Assembly (NCBI GenBank): GCA_002245135.1
Contig: NGBS01001166.1
Location: 62,001-126,000, forward strand
Direction of reading: 5' to 3'
Source of the DNA: Proteromonas lacertae
Taxonomy: Eukaryota > Sar > Bigyra > Opalinata > Proteromonadidae
Length of the DNA: 64,000 nucleotides
The notes under the pieces: generated by a model
The model's database searches: none
What the model saw: only the letters and a program-made list of their open reading frames with translations
What the model was told of the DNA's origin: nothing
Shown: positions 1 to 12,900 of the stretch, one piece after another
How the letters are laid out: each line of letters opens with the position of its first letter
How positions within the stretch are numbered: the first letter of the stretch is position 1
Made by a program: the position numbers and the translations under genes

Positions 1-587
1 CTCAATTTCTTCTATTAATAATACAATATTGATAATTGCTGTAAATTTTTCAAAATCAATTTGATTTTTTAAGGAATTATTGAAAAACTATTACGAATAT
101 AATTTCAAAAAACATATACATTAAGTAATTTACTATTAATTGCTGGATAGCATTTAATACAAAGTTGTGAGAGTAGTTTAATGCAATTAATACGAGAAAT
201 GCAATCATCATCTGTGTAATAGATTATAGAGGAATATACCTGGACTGGATTTTAAAATATCAAAAGAAAGACTGAGATTTTCAAGATACATCTTAAATAA
301 TATATATTAAACATATGATACATTTCCATCCCTTGGACAAAGTCGAATATAACGTAATGATCTGAATATAGTTGTACTTGGCATTGACATTTGTGAAAAA
401 CTAGATAATAATATTTGAAAATAATACTATTCAGCTGCAAATTCTATTGCATTCTCTGGACGATTTTCAAGCAATAAAAGTAAGCAATCTTTCAGATATT
501 TATTGACTCCACTTTTATCTATTATCATAAGTCGATAGTATATATACTAAGATAATCATTATTTGTTCTTGTTGAATCACTACTCAT
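1..587 (-). CDS. TPGS1: Tubulin polyglutamylase complex subunit 1-like protein, 3' end missing
   Basis: The start ATG lies at 587 on the minus strand and the gene runs off the left edge. Splicing several short GTAT...AG introns (for example about 515-543) joins pieces into one frame: an N-terminal segment with LKDCLLLLLENRPENAIEF followed by AEYF, then SLRYIRLC, then QIDFEKFTAIINIVLLIEE. The LLENRP...IEFAAEYF block is the RIIa/Dpy30-like helix pair seen at the start of TPGS1, and the later blocks fall in the order expected for that family. TPGS1 is the scaffold and localisation subunit of the complex that adds glutamate chains to tubulin tails in cilia and basal bodies. The assignment rests on motif resemblance, so another RIIa-domain ciliary protein remains possible. 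About 190 residues are visible, and the C-terminus lies outside the window. Confidence 0.55.
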
Positions 588-748
588 CTTGCTGCGAAAA
601 TTAGAAATTTGAAAAAATAAGAAGGTTTATGGTTTTCTGGTCATTTTTTCAATTTAATTTTATTCCTGATAGAAAAAACAAATCAAAGAAATATTTACAG
701 AAGAGTAAATAATAATAATATATAAATACACTAACCTTTAAAGAAAAA

Positions 749-2254
749 TTAAAACATACTCCAACCACCAGTTAATGCTCTCCTTTTCCTTATTAAACCT
801 ATTTCTTCTGGAGTAAATCGCAAAACTGTAGCAATAGCATTTTCCATATGCAATCTAACATCATTCTCACCAGCACTCATATACTGAATTATTAGGTTCT
901 TTAAATACTCTTCTTGTGTTTTTGCTAATGATAGTGGAGATGTAGTAGGTTTACCATCACCACCCTTCAACAGATCTACCTGTCTTTCCAAAAATGATAT
1001 TTTTTCATCATATTCTGATTTCATTTTCATTGATTTTCTTTTGTATTCATTAAACTCTGCTTCTAATCTCATAAAATTATCTTTCTCTCTAGCTTCTTGA
1101 ATAGTATCAGATACTTGATGTTTTTGAACCTCTTTATTGGCTTGATTATATTGAGTTCTCCATTGAGCAGCATCAGCTCGTAGTTTTGTAATAATTTGTT
1201 TTTGTTCACACACCAAATTTTCAAATTCATCTTTCTCATTCTCCAATTCTTGCACTTTTCTCTTTAACTGCTCATTTTTGTCTTTTAATATTGCAAATTT
1301 CTTCTCTGCTTCTTCTAATTCATGTTCTGTAGTTTGTTTTGATATTTCATGTACTTTTATATCAAGTGTAGTATTCTTTAACTATTATAGCAGAGAGAAT
1401 GATTATAATTTATACAGTTTCTAGTGTATTTGCCTTTTGTCTCAAATCCATTTCTGATTTTACCCTGTATTGTCTAAAATCTTCATTTAGTTTATCATAT
1501 TGATCTTGTAAATCTAATAACTTTTTATTCTATTGAAAAATATTAATAAAACGAAGAAAAGAATATAAATACTATTTTTTCAACATCTTTTGGTGATAAT
1601 GAATATGTTGGTAGTTGTAATTGCACATCAGAACCTGTTACTAAATCTACTAAATCTTCTTCTTTGATCCATTGACAAGGTCTGTTAATATCATCGTCAT
1701 CTTCATCATCACTGAATTCTGAAATAACCTTTTGTGTTTGGCACATCTTACATCGTGTGTTATCATTAATATTTACAAATGAACATTGAGCACACTTCCA
1801 TGTCTCACTATCACTGAAAAATTCTACCAAACACCATGTCTGGCCATTTTGATTTATTCTATGATACACTTTGGATGGGACACGAGAGTCTAGTAAATAT
1901 TATACATATCAATTCTTACCTGGTATTTCTACATCACCTGTGAATTTCTGTTTCATTTGTCTCAATTCTTCCTTTTGTGACTATTGAATCAAAATATAAT
2001 GAATACATCGATTCTTCTCTTTTGATCATCAATTATCTTCTGATTCTCAGCGAAACCTTCCTTCATTTTTGCTGTTAATTTTGCTATTGCTGAATCTTTT
2101 TCATCTAGCTTCTTTTTAGAATCATCCAGTGCTTTCTTCGACATTTGAACCAGCCTTATTAATTTATCCATTTTTTCTTGCTACAACATAGAGAAAATAA
2201 GGGATATACCTGATTGGATGAACCTTCAGTAGCATCCTCAGTAGGCGAATTCAT
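749..2254 (-). CDS. Golgin-like coiled-coil protein with RanBP2-type zinc finger and GRIP-like C-terminus
   Basis: Six exons joined by five short introns (24-45 nt, GTAT/GTAA...TAG) read from ATG 2254 (MNSPTEDATEGSSNQ) to the TAA at 749-751. The order is a short acidic start, a Lys/Glu-rich coiled coil, one RanBP2-type zinc ribbon (WKCAQCSFVN...NTRCKMC, a W-x-C-x2-C-x10-C-x2-C pattern), an acidic linker, and a long coiled coil. The end reads EYLKNLIIQYM...AIATVLRFTPEE, which fits the GRIP domain pattern (EYLKN...PVI..LL.FSPEE). GRIP domains bind Arl1-GTP on the trans-Golgi. RanBP2 fingers bind RNA or ubiquitin. The combination is unusual. The coiled-coil and zinc-finger calls are firm; the GRIP call is good but not certain because the key Tyr context is only partly visible. 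It is divergent from the Hsp110-like gene, with about 110 bp between starts. Confidence 0.65.
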
Positions 2255-2362
2255 AAAAACAGGTTTTTAAAATTAAATATAAATTGAAACGGGTATATTT
2301 TTACTTGAAACGAATATTATTTTTGAAACAGAAATAAACGTTTCATTTGATAAGTAGATGAA

Positions 2363-5300
2363 ATGAGCAGCAATTCAAATAAAAATATATGTGGAATAGA
2401 CGTTGGAAACAAATACATCGTTTTGTCTTTGTATAGTTCTCAATCCAACATTACAAAATTGTTTGAAGATAGTTATGGGAAGAAGAAGATTATGTATAAA
2501 TATATCAGTCTAAACTGAATAGAAATATGATAAGTTTTAGAAAGGAGGGAAGATGTTTCGGATTAGAAGCAATTAATAATGTATTAAAACTCTTTCTATT
2601 ATAGGAACGCAAATATTTTGAAGATACTCTACACTTTTCAACTGAGTTATTCAAGAACAAAGGTGATTTTATCCCAGAATTATCGCTAAGTTATTATTTC
2701 CCCAATTATCAAACTTTATTTACTACTAACGCTGATCAGAATATATTATTTAAAGTATTATTAATGTTTTTAGATATTTAGATACAAGTTTCAAATGAAG
2801 AGTATTCTATAGATCAATATTTCTTAATGATATTATTTTATATTAAAAGTTTGTTTGAACAACAGAATATCAGAATAGATAGCTGTATACTATGTGTTCC
2901 ACCCAAATTTGGATCAAATACAGTTAATCATATAAAGAAGTTATTAGAAACGTCCAGTATAGATATATAAACATATTATTTATTATGTATAGATATGAAA
3001 TGTGAATATATTATACCATCTTATATAGCAACAGCTTTAACGTATGGATATGAGAATAACAGTTTGTTAAATAAACAAGATATAAGATATACATTATTCA
3101 TAGACATGGGATATGTAATAACATCAATAACAGTAGTAAAATATATAAAAGGAAAGTGTAAAATATTATCCAATTCATCTAGTACAAAGTTAGGTGGTAG
3201 GATGATAGATAAAATAATTTTAGATGAATTTCAAAAAGAAATATTAGAAAAGCATACTATTAATATATATGATGATTTTGAACAGTATGTTAAAGTAAGA
3301 AATGCAGCTATTAAAGCAAAAGAACAATTGGCAGATGAAGGAATTGATAGTGTTCCAATATTGTTTGAAGGAATATTACCAAATAACGAAGATTATGAAA
3401 CAACTCTATGTCTAAATTCATTATTAGCAAAGAATGTGTTTTTATCACAACTGACTGAGCTTATTGATAAAGCAATAATTAGAGCAGGATTAATTGATGA
3501 TGAGATTAAAGTATTAATTCCTACTTTAGCAGGTGGTTCAATGAGAATCCCAGGAATTCAAAACTACATAATTCAACACTTTGAAGAGAAATATAAGAAT
3601 AAAATATTATTTAATAATACTTTAAATTTAGAGCAGAATCAAAGCTTTGGCTGTTGTTATTATGGTGCAATAATGATAAAGAGATGGGAATATGAAGTGG
3701 AAGATACAGTAGACAGTGTGAATGATAATATCATATTTCCTATGAAACAGAATGATGATGAGTATTATAAGAAAATATATAAGATTGAACTTGCATTACA
3801 ACAAAAAGATAAAGAAAAGTTTGAAACACTTGCTGAGGAACAGAAGAAGCAAGAATTGAGGAATATGCAATCAGATTTTGAAGAATCATTGTATTTTATT
3901 ATTTATATTATATTATAGAACATCATTTAAGAAAAGAGTTACATCCAAATCAAAACTATCTGCTTATAAAAATTTTGAAAAAGAAGTAACAGTAATAGAA
4001 GATAAATATAACAGTGACAAAGATAACATCAATAATTTAAAGGAATGTTCCACACTTTTATCTACAAAATCAGGCAATTTCGAGACTTTAACAATGTTGG
4101 ATGACAAATTTAATAGCATAAAGAAAGAGATAATGGAATGTGAGAATTTGATTAATTCAAATGAAAATATTAATGGTATTTCAGATTATCAGTTACAAAT
4201 AGAAAATTATAAGAAAATAATTGAACAATATCCTCAAGGTAAAATAGAGGAAAAGGACTATAAATATAAACATAAAGAATTTAGTGATATATTTGATAGA
4301 TTGGTGGAGATATTTAATAATTTGAATAAAATAATTAACCAAACAAAAGAACAGAAAGATTGTGATGATTTGTTCCATAAATTATCTAATTTAATGTATA
4401 TATTTCTTTTCATTTTCCATTTTCAATATATATATATAGTAAGAAATATGAAGATTTATTAAACGTAAATATCAATTATTCTGAAAGAGATGTTTCAATG
4501 GAATTTATAAACAATGCAAAACAAGAATTATCAACAACTTTATCAATAAATAACTACTTTGAACAGAAAACAAAGTATTTGGATATATACAGAAAAGTTG
4601 ATGATGAATTTAGAATCTTACAGTATCATTTAGGTAAAAGAGATATTAAAAAAGATATAGAAGATTTGTATGAAATAATATCAAAAAGAATACAAGAGTA
4701 TTATCAACTATTACAACAATCGAATCATATAGAAGATTATAAACACTTCAATGGCTATATTATTGATATAAAATCTAAGTTAAATCAATTAAGACAAAGT
4801 CAAAATTATGTAAAGACAAAAGAGCATTATGAAAAGATTATAAAGTCACTAGATGCAATGTTACCTCGTCTATCTGAAGCAGTTGATTATTATTTTAATC
4901 ATTTAAAAGAAAAGAAATTAGCAGTTATATTACCATTATTAAATACATTTAGATATAAAACTGAATTGATAGGAAATCATTGTCAAGAGTATAGTATATT
5001 TGTTACAAGAGCTGAGGAATATTTGAATGAACCAAATAGAACAGAGGAAGAATTTGATAATTTTATCACTCAATTAAAACATAATTTATCACAGTTGGAT
5101 AAATGGTTTTATGAATCAAAATATGATGCTGTATATATTATTGTTTTTGTTATATTATATTTTATTATTAAATAGGCGAAATATAAAACTAAACCAGAAC
5201 AAGCTGTAATATTAAAGAATCAGTTGGTTGAAATAATAAAGAAGTTTATACTACCAAGTAAATATAGACCTTTATCTCAGATGTTAGCTGATGCTTCTCA

Positions 5301-6313
5301 CTTTCTTAATGATACTTCCGAATTTTTAGATAAGTCAATCGAATCAAAAGAAAATTCCAAATTACATAAGGCAAATACAATATTTTATTGTATCACTCCG
5401 ACAAATATATGAAGCGACAATCGTAACTGATGCTGATAAAGAAAGAGAAAAACAAGAAAAGAATAAATTAGATAAATTGAAAGAAGAATATAATGGCTTA
5501 CTAAGCGTCTTATCAAAAATAGTAACAAAAATGTCATTAGGAAATGATGAAAGAGCAAAAGAAAATGAAGAGTATTTGCAAAAACTATATGATTGGGTTG
5601 CTAAAACTCATACAAAAAGTTCATATGAAAGAGAAATAAAGACATTAAGAGATTATATTTCAAGATTAGAAGAAAAAGAATCATCTAGAACTTACAAGCG
5701 AGAAATTAATGATATAAAGAATCAAGTATTTACATGTAATGATATTAAATTTAGTAATTGTTTAGCAATTAGAGTGTATGGTAATAATAATATATTGTGT
5801 GATTCTCAAAGAAGTATAATTCAAGGATATTCGAATATAATTGAAAAATGTTCATCTTGTATAGTTGTTAATGATTTTAATAAAATATCTGATTCTGTTC
5901 AAACTAAAGTTTATGGTAAACAAAATACAATTTTTAATTCAAAAGTAACAACAATTATTGGCAATGAGAATCTAATTGAAAGTGGTAAAAGTGTTGAAAT
6001 TACTGGTAATGTAAATCAAATAAATAAAAGTAATAGTGTTGTTGTAACTGGAGAATCTGTTAGGAATGAAATTAATGAATGTTATGATGTAGTAGTAATG
6101 GGTAATGAAAATTCAGTTTATAAATGTAAAAGAGTGGAAGTGAATGGAAATAATAATAGTATAGTTGAAAATGAAACAGTAGTTAATTGTGGGAAAGGTA
6201 ATGCTTGTACAAATAATAAAGATTTAACAGTAGGATCTAGTAGAAAGATAATAAATAAAGAAAATGGTGATGATGAAAATAACTCAATGATAGAGAGTGA
6301 AGAAGGTAATTAA
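2363..6313 (+). CDS. Hsp70-superfamily (Hsp110/Grp170-like) protein with C-terminal beta-solenoid
   Basis: The start ATG is at 2363. Introns of 24-45 nt at about 2491, 2602, 2760, 2961, 3891, 4397 and 5131 join the exons. The N-terminal ATPase domain shows the phosphate-1 motif as GIDVGN, then a region aligning with the Hsp110 'R.TPS.VSF...R.FG' block, CVPPKFG, IPSYIATALTYGYEN (the EPTAA region, degenerate) and AGGSMRIPGIQ (the GG.TRIP motif). The middle is alpha-helical and rich in Lys and Glu, like Hsp110 C-terminal halves. The last ~170 residues (about 5740-6250) are repeats of V-x-V-x-G-N-x-N-x-I with Asn, Ser and Cys, typical of a right-handed parallel beta-helix. The 5385-5412 segment needs a +1 shift before the stop at 5410 (or a 25-nt intron ending AAG) to continue as QIYEATIVTDADKE. 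No ER signal or retention tail is seen, so it is probably a cytosolic nucleotide-exchange-type chaperone. The role of the solenoid is unknown. Confidence 0.7.
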
Positions 6314-6451
6314 TATATAAATCTACATAATTATATATTCAGAGTTGTTATTTTAATTTAGTTTTGAGTTATTTATTAAAAATAAGTTGAATTTAAAAAT
6401 TATTATGAATAACTGAAAAGAAACGACTATATTTTCATTTTAGAATTTAAA

Positions 6452-9400
6452 ATGTCATTTTCTTTCATAAATGAAGTATTATCGTCAATTTTACCATGTG
6501 ATTGTGAAGTATGTATGCTAGTTTATTTTTCTAGATAAAGCAGAGAGTAGAAAAGAGTGTAAATGAAGTTAATTTAGTAGTTCAACACCAAGATGATGTT
6601 GAAATTGGTGAAAATATTTAATGTATGTGTAATGAAAGAAAAGAAGATATTAAAATTACTAGAGAACAACTCTTTGTTGTTAAATTGTTGTAGATCCTTT
6701 ATTTATCCTTCTTTAACATATCAATATAATGATAATAATGAATTTATGAAAATATCGCGAATATATTATTCAAGAGACTTAGAAGAGATAATTCAAAGTA
6801 ATTTATTGTCAGGAAGTGATATTTGTAGTTTGATATGTTCTCTATGTGATAGTTTGATGGTATTGAATGAATTAGATATAGTTGTTGGTAATTTGAAGAG
6901 TTCAAATATAATATATGAAGAAAATGGTGAAATAAAATTATGTGATTTGTTCTTGAATTTGTTGAGAAAAGAAGAAGAAATGAGAATGTATGACATCTGC
7001 TTCAAAAGCCCAGAAGAGTTGAATGGATTAGAATGTAATGAGAGAAGTGTGATATGGTCAATTGGCTGTATATTATATGAAATGATTTGTAAGAAATTAC
7101 CATTTAATGAAGATAATAATATGAATAAAACCCTGAATAATATCATTAGAGGTAGATTTTGTGGTTATATGAATGATGATGATATTATGAAAGAAATTGT
7201 TGGAAGAATGCTGAAAGTGAAGAATGAAGATAGAATGAGTTTGAAAGAGTTGAGAAAAGAAATGATAAAAGTGAGTGAAATATTGAAGACTGACAATAAT
7301 TTGATGATATGCAATGAAAGAAAAGAAATGTTATATAATAATGATAAAAATATAATAACACTCCCGATAATCTATCTACCAAAGTATTATCTTGAGAGTA
7401 ATAAATGGAAAGAAATTCGAGATAGATTGATAGAATCTTACAACCGTAAAGCTGATGAAAAAATATTAGGAATATTATTGATAATGAAATTAGACAAAGA
7501 AGATGAATCAATAATAAACAAACTGAAATTCCAAATCCATCATAAATGTAAAGAAAAAAGAAAGGAATGTTATTTAGATAAAATAATATTTAGTAGCCAT
7601 AGTACATTTGATAATGATTTAATTGTTAGTTCATGGTGTATTTGTTTATGTGAAGAAGGAGTGAACTATTTGTTCAGAATAATGAAATTAATTAATCCAA
7701 CAAAACTTAAGTTTAGTATGGCATTCAAATATCAATTATTATTTGGATTTAGTTTAAAACACTTATCAAACCTACAAGTATTAGTTTTAGAATCATGTAG
7801 TCTTTCTTTTCATTTCGTTCAATCATTTGTTAAATCAATTCCATTTTTGAAATTGAAATTTGTAAATCTTCAATGTATTTTTTTCAATTTTTCGCTTATA
7901 ATTTGAATTAGATAATCCAATTGGTTTAAAAGGATTCAGATTGTTACTTCCATATTTACATTTATTAATCAACAAATACGATATATTAAATCTTGAAGGA
8001 ATGAATTTAGATGATGAATCAATGATATTATTATCAGAAGAACTATATAAATATGCAAATCTTGCATGGATTAATATTATGCACAACAAAAATATTCATT
8101 CAAAAGGATTAAAAGCTTTATTCTCCAAATTTCCTATTTCAAAAATAGTATTTGATTTTAAGGGAAGTGAAGAATTACTGATTGACAAAGACATTCCAGA
8201 ATTAATCGAATACATCAAAAACGAAGATGATTATGAAAGTGAGTATTATGATGATATTCTGAATGACTTAGATCTGAATAATTTAGAAATAGATGATGAT
8301 TTTATCAAATCATTTATGTCTTTAAGATCAAATGAATTAAAGAAAATAAGAATGTTATATTTGAGTAGTATTATTTGATATTTCTCTATTATTTAGATAA
8401 TAAACTAACATATAATAGTGTAGAAATACTGATTAACAATTTGACTATATTTTCAAATCTAAAACATCTTGCATTAAACGAAAATGAAATAGGAGATGAA
8501 GGAATGAAATTATTATCTCCACATTTAGATCTGTTAAAAGACTATGATAATAACATTAACTGTTCAAGTATAATTGTAATTTTTAATGTTATAAATAGAA
8601 ATGGGTTTATCTTCAACTGGATTAAAACAATTAATAAGTGGTTTAAAGAATATAAATGGAAAGATTTTACTTGATATAAGTGAAAATAGTATAGATTCAT
8701 CAGGAATAGAATATTTGATAAATTATGTGAAAGAGAATGGCAATACAGAAAAGTTAAATATTCACAGTATTATTATTTGCTCATATATATAATAGATAAT
8801 CCAATTGGAAATAAAGGATTAAGATTATTATTGAATAACTTAAATATTTTAATATTAATAACTAATTATCCATATGAAATGGACTTAAGCAACATATCAA
8901 TAGATGATGAAAATGTAGTGTTATTATTAGATAAACTAGAATCTTCAGAATGTAACACAATCAATTTAAATGGAAATAATATCAGAATGAATGGATTAAA
9001 ATTACTTCATTCTAAATCATTAGAAAAAGAACAATATCCATTTATAAAGATGAAGAATTCTTCATGGAATGTTGAAGAATTGGATTATTATTTGGATTAT
9101 TGTATAAAAAGAAAAGAAAATATGGATATGAAAAAAAATATGATTTTTCAAGTATAATAATTATATTTTTAGTGAAATAGATATGAATCTGAATGATTCT
9201 CACATTTCATTATCAAAAATTGATATATCTAATAATAGAATAACTTCAAAAGGGTTGAAAGAATTTACAGATTCTTTAACAAAAGATATATATGATGCAT
9301 CAATATTTAATAATCCAATTGGAGATGAAGGAGTAGAGCTAATTTGTGAACATTATAGTATATTTGTTAATTTTTATCATGATGATGATAATGTAAAATA

Positions 9401-9701
9401 TAAACATTCGTTAAATCTTTCAAGTAATATATATGATATTTTTATTGTTTGAATAGATATAGGAATGAGTGAGAAAGGATTGAAGATGTTAATAGAAAGA
9501 TTAGATAAATATAGACCATTAAATAAGATTAATATATCAGGAAATGAATTAAATGAAAGAGAATTGAAACTGATGATAGATAATAGAGAAGCATTTGATG
9601 ATTTAGAAGAATTAACAATAACAGTGAAAGAAAATATTGATCAATCAGAATTAAAATCATTTTTAGAAGCATTTTCAACAGTAAAAATAATCAAAATCTG
9701 A
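6452..9701 (+). CDS. Pseudokinase with C-terminal leucine-rich repeats
   Basis: The first exon starts at ATG 6452 (MSFSFINEVL) and a 26-nt intron follows. A +1 break is needed near 6601-6621 to reach the kinase-like frame (CVMKEKKILKLLE). The kinase fold is recognisable: DIVVGNLKSSNIIYEENGEIKLCDL sits at the catalytic loop and DFG region, CFKSPEE matches APE, and VIWSIGCILYEM the F helix. The HRD Asp is replaced by Asn (VGNLKSSN) and DFG reads DLF, so catalysis is doubtful. The second half has about eight LRRs of the ribonuclease-inhibitor type (NNPIG..G...L, L.L..N.I). Introns at 7875-7911, 8365-8396, 8568-8598, 8767-8795, 9152-9180 and 9424-9456 all interrupt the repeat at the same place with the same phase. 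The 9131-9138 run of eight A seems one base short: with nine, the frame gives KKKYDFSN joined to MNLND across the intron. Probable signalling or scaffold protein. Confidence 0.65.
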
Positions 9702-9709
9702 GTTAGGCT

Positions 9710-9730
9710 GGGACAGGGACAGGGACAGGG
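9710..9730 (+). other. Potential G-quadruplex in a gene-end spacer
   Basis: Four GGG runs separated by ACA follow each other just downstream of the stop of the LRR gene, and another GGGAC lies at about 9740. This fits the standard G3-loop-G3 quadruplex pattern with three-base loops and stands out sharply in a sequence that is mostly A and T. It sits between two convergent genes (stops at 9701 and 9957). A role in 3' end formation or transcription stop is only an inference. Confidence 0.6.
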
Positions 9731-9956
9731 AAATATCCTGGGACAAAATCAAAAAGAATATCCTTTAGCAAAACTCAGATCAAGTTAAATGGAATATCAG
9801 GAAAAGGAAGAATTATAAAATGAATTCTTTAATATTGAGTAGATAATATATGTTTTTAGTTATATATAACAAAACAATTAAAATAATAAAATAAGAATGT
9901 TATTTATATATATAAAAAATAATAATTTAACAATTTTATAGCTCTTTTATATCTTT

Positions 9957-12900
9957 TTAATCAACTCTATCTAAAGCAGTCAATCCTTTCTCTGCTGCAG
10001 TTTCTACCAACACTGTTGTAGGTTCTTGAATTAATATAGCTATAAGAACTGAACCTAATAGAGAAATTGCCCAATACTGACTTTGTTCTTTTGTATATGT
10101 TAAACCATAAAGTAATGTAACAAATGTCATAATAACAACATAACAGAACATAAAGAAATTTGCTAATACTACCATGAAAGCTCTCATCTTTCTTGATCTT
10201 CTCCATTCCAAATATTCCTTCTTTCTTTTAGTTCGTACTAAATTGATTGATTTCCTTAAAGCAAGTACTATTTTCAATGTTACTGAACCATCAGGATCAA
10301 CATCACTGTAATTGGTCATTGTTGTTGTATTGGCTGATATTGTTGTAGTATTGTTTGCAGTATCATCTTGCTTTATACTACTTTCAGCAGTTACATCTAA
10401 ATCGGGTATAACAACTTCAATTTTAAATGAAATATATGCAAATAGTAATACTATCTTCACTAATAATATAAATGAAGCAATAACGAAATAAGTAACATAT
10501 AAACCAGACCAATCATTTAATGTATCATGAAGTCTTGTTCTACATGATGGAAATCCTCCTTGAGCTAATATTAATGGAGTTGTACAATCTGTTACATTAT
10601 AATCACTAATTGTATTATAACCACAACATTCTAAGTTTTTTTCGACATATACTAATAATTCGTCAAATCCTGGTGTAGTTGTCCATGTTTTCCATATTGA
10701 ATAGGTTGATGATGTAGTGTCATTCCATAATACACAATATATTACAATTGCTATAATATAAACCATCAATAATAATATGTTGAATATAATCAATGAAGAT
10801 ATTTGACATTTCTTTTGATCAGATACAACCACAAATAATGAAGAAGTTTCTAACAAAAATACCACAAATAGGAAAGCAAACACTATACTGAAATAGCCTG
10901 ATGGTAATAAACATAAAAATGTTACAAAGAAAATCGCATTTAATATATCATATGCTAAATCTGTTGTTATTAAACCAGCTTGTAAATAGAATAAAGTACT
11001 CTTTGCATGTCTTTTAAAGAATCCTTTTAATTTCTTCCACATTGTAATAATACCTCTAACCTTTCGTTTAACAGTACCAGATGAATAATTATTAGCATAT
11101 TTATATAAATATGGTAAAATGATTGTTGCTGGTAACATTGCTAATGATGAAGCAATCATTGTAAATGCTAATTGTCCAGCATTTCTATCTGATGTTGCAT
11201 ATAATCCTGCATTAACAGCACAACTAGTCAATACTTCACATAATAAAATAATAACTCTTTGATGTCTATTTACGATTGTTAATTCTTTAACTGTTGTACA
11301 TGATGGAGATAACCAACTGTGATGATTTCTTATGTTGAATATAAATTGATCAGTAAAATCTTTTTCTCTTCCTGTTTCCCAATCTTCATCATCTACAAAA
11401 TACCCAAATCTCATGAATGAGAATGACTGCCAATCTTCTAATCTGTCATATTCCTTATAATCATAACATTTATATGCCATTATTAGAATAATACCAATGA
11501 ATAGTATTACGCATGTAACAATTAATACAAATGTATAATCACCTTTGAAATCAATCTTTAAAGCAGCTTCATTCAAATTACCAACTTCATTTATTTTTGG
11601 AGAAATATCTTTTTTATTTGATGTAAATTTATTCTTTATTTGTGTTCCAGCACAAATCAAATATCTAGAACCTCCATCATTAGATATAATACCAACTACC
11701 ACTAATTTCATTTCTCCATTCAAAGTGTCATTAGTTGGAGTACATTGAATATGTATTAAATCAGCATCTTGTGTTAATCTTTGAAGTATATAAACTACTG
11801 AAGGAGTAGTGCCAGTACTAGCTTTAGATCCTCTTGTATTTGGTGAGTAAACTTCGATTGTTACATAATTTGAAGTAATATTTTTAACAATTTGTGATGA
11901 ATCTGGATTATCTAACCAACTAGTGATTATTATAGTAGAATCTTTATTTTCAATAATCTTTTCACTACTAATATATACTGTTGATTCTCCTACATATCTT
12001 TCTGGATCGATTATATAAGATTCATCAGCTTTGATAAATTCAATACTCACTGCAGATGATGTAACTGTTAGTGGTGGAGCATATAATGATTTAGAATACA
12101 TCAATCCTATTTGTTTGTACAAATCTGGATAATTTTTACCATACTGTTCAACAGGTCTATCTACATTACTATCATTAGTAAGTAATAACTGTTGATTCCA
12201 TTCATTATCTATTATTAATGATGTTGTTTTTACAACATTCACAACCAAATCACTTGGTATTTCAATCTGTTCATTATTAGTATTTTTGTCATTTACTATA
12301 TTTCCTGTTTCTGATATAATATGGTGCAATAAATCATTGATTGTCTTTACATCATCTTCATTGATATTAGTTGGATATGTAATTAATGAATTCAATGCTT
12401 TTGACTGTAATTCAAAGCCACCAACTATTGTATTTTGATAGATTGTCTCATTCATTGCTTTAACTATATTACTCTTAAATGTAACAAGTGAATTATAATC
12501 ATTTTCATTGTATTGACATGCTGAACCTTTAAACCCATTATTACATTTACAAATCGAATGACAATTAGGATCAGACTCTCCACAAAGATCTTTTGTTCTT
12601 ATACATTTTCCATTTCCAGAACACTCACTACCAACTAATTTTCCAGTTCCTTCTGTAATGTATTGTCCTGGACATAATTTTGGAGGTGATACACATACAA
12701 CTGTACAATTTCTATATTCTGCTATATCACCATCACAGGTAGTATTACTATCAGTTGATAAACATTCTCTATATCTTGACTGAACTCCTCTTACTGCATC
12801 TCCATTATACACTCTACAATAACCACTACATTCAGTCCAATTACTCCAATTACTCCAACTTCCGTTTGTATTTATTTCTGTGTTACAAAGACTAATATCT

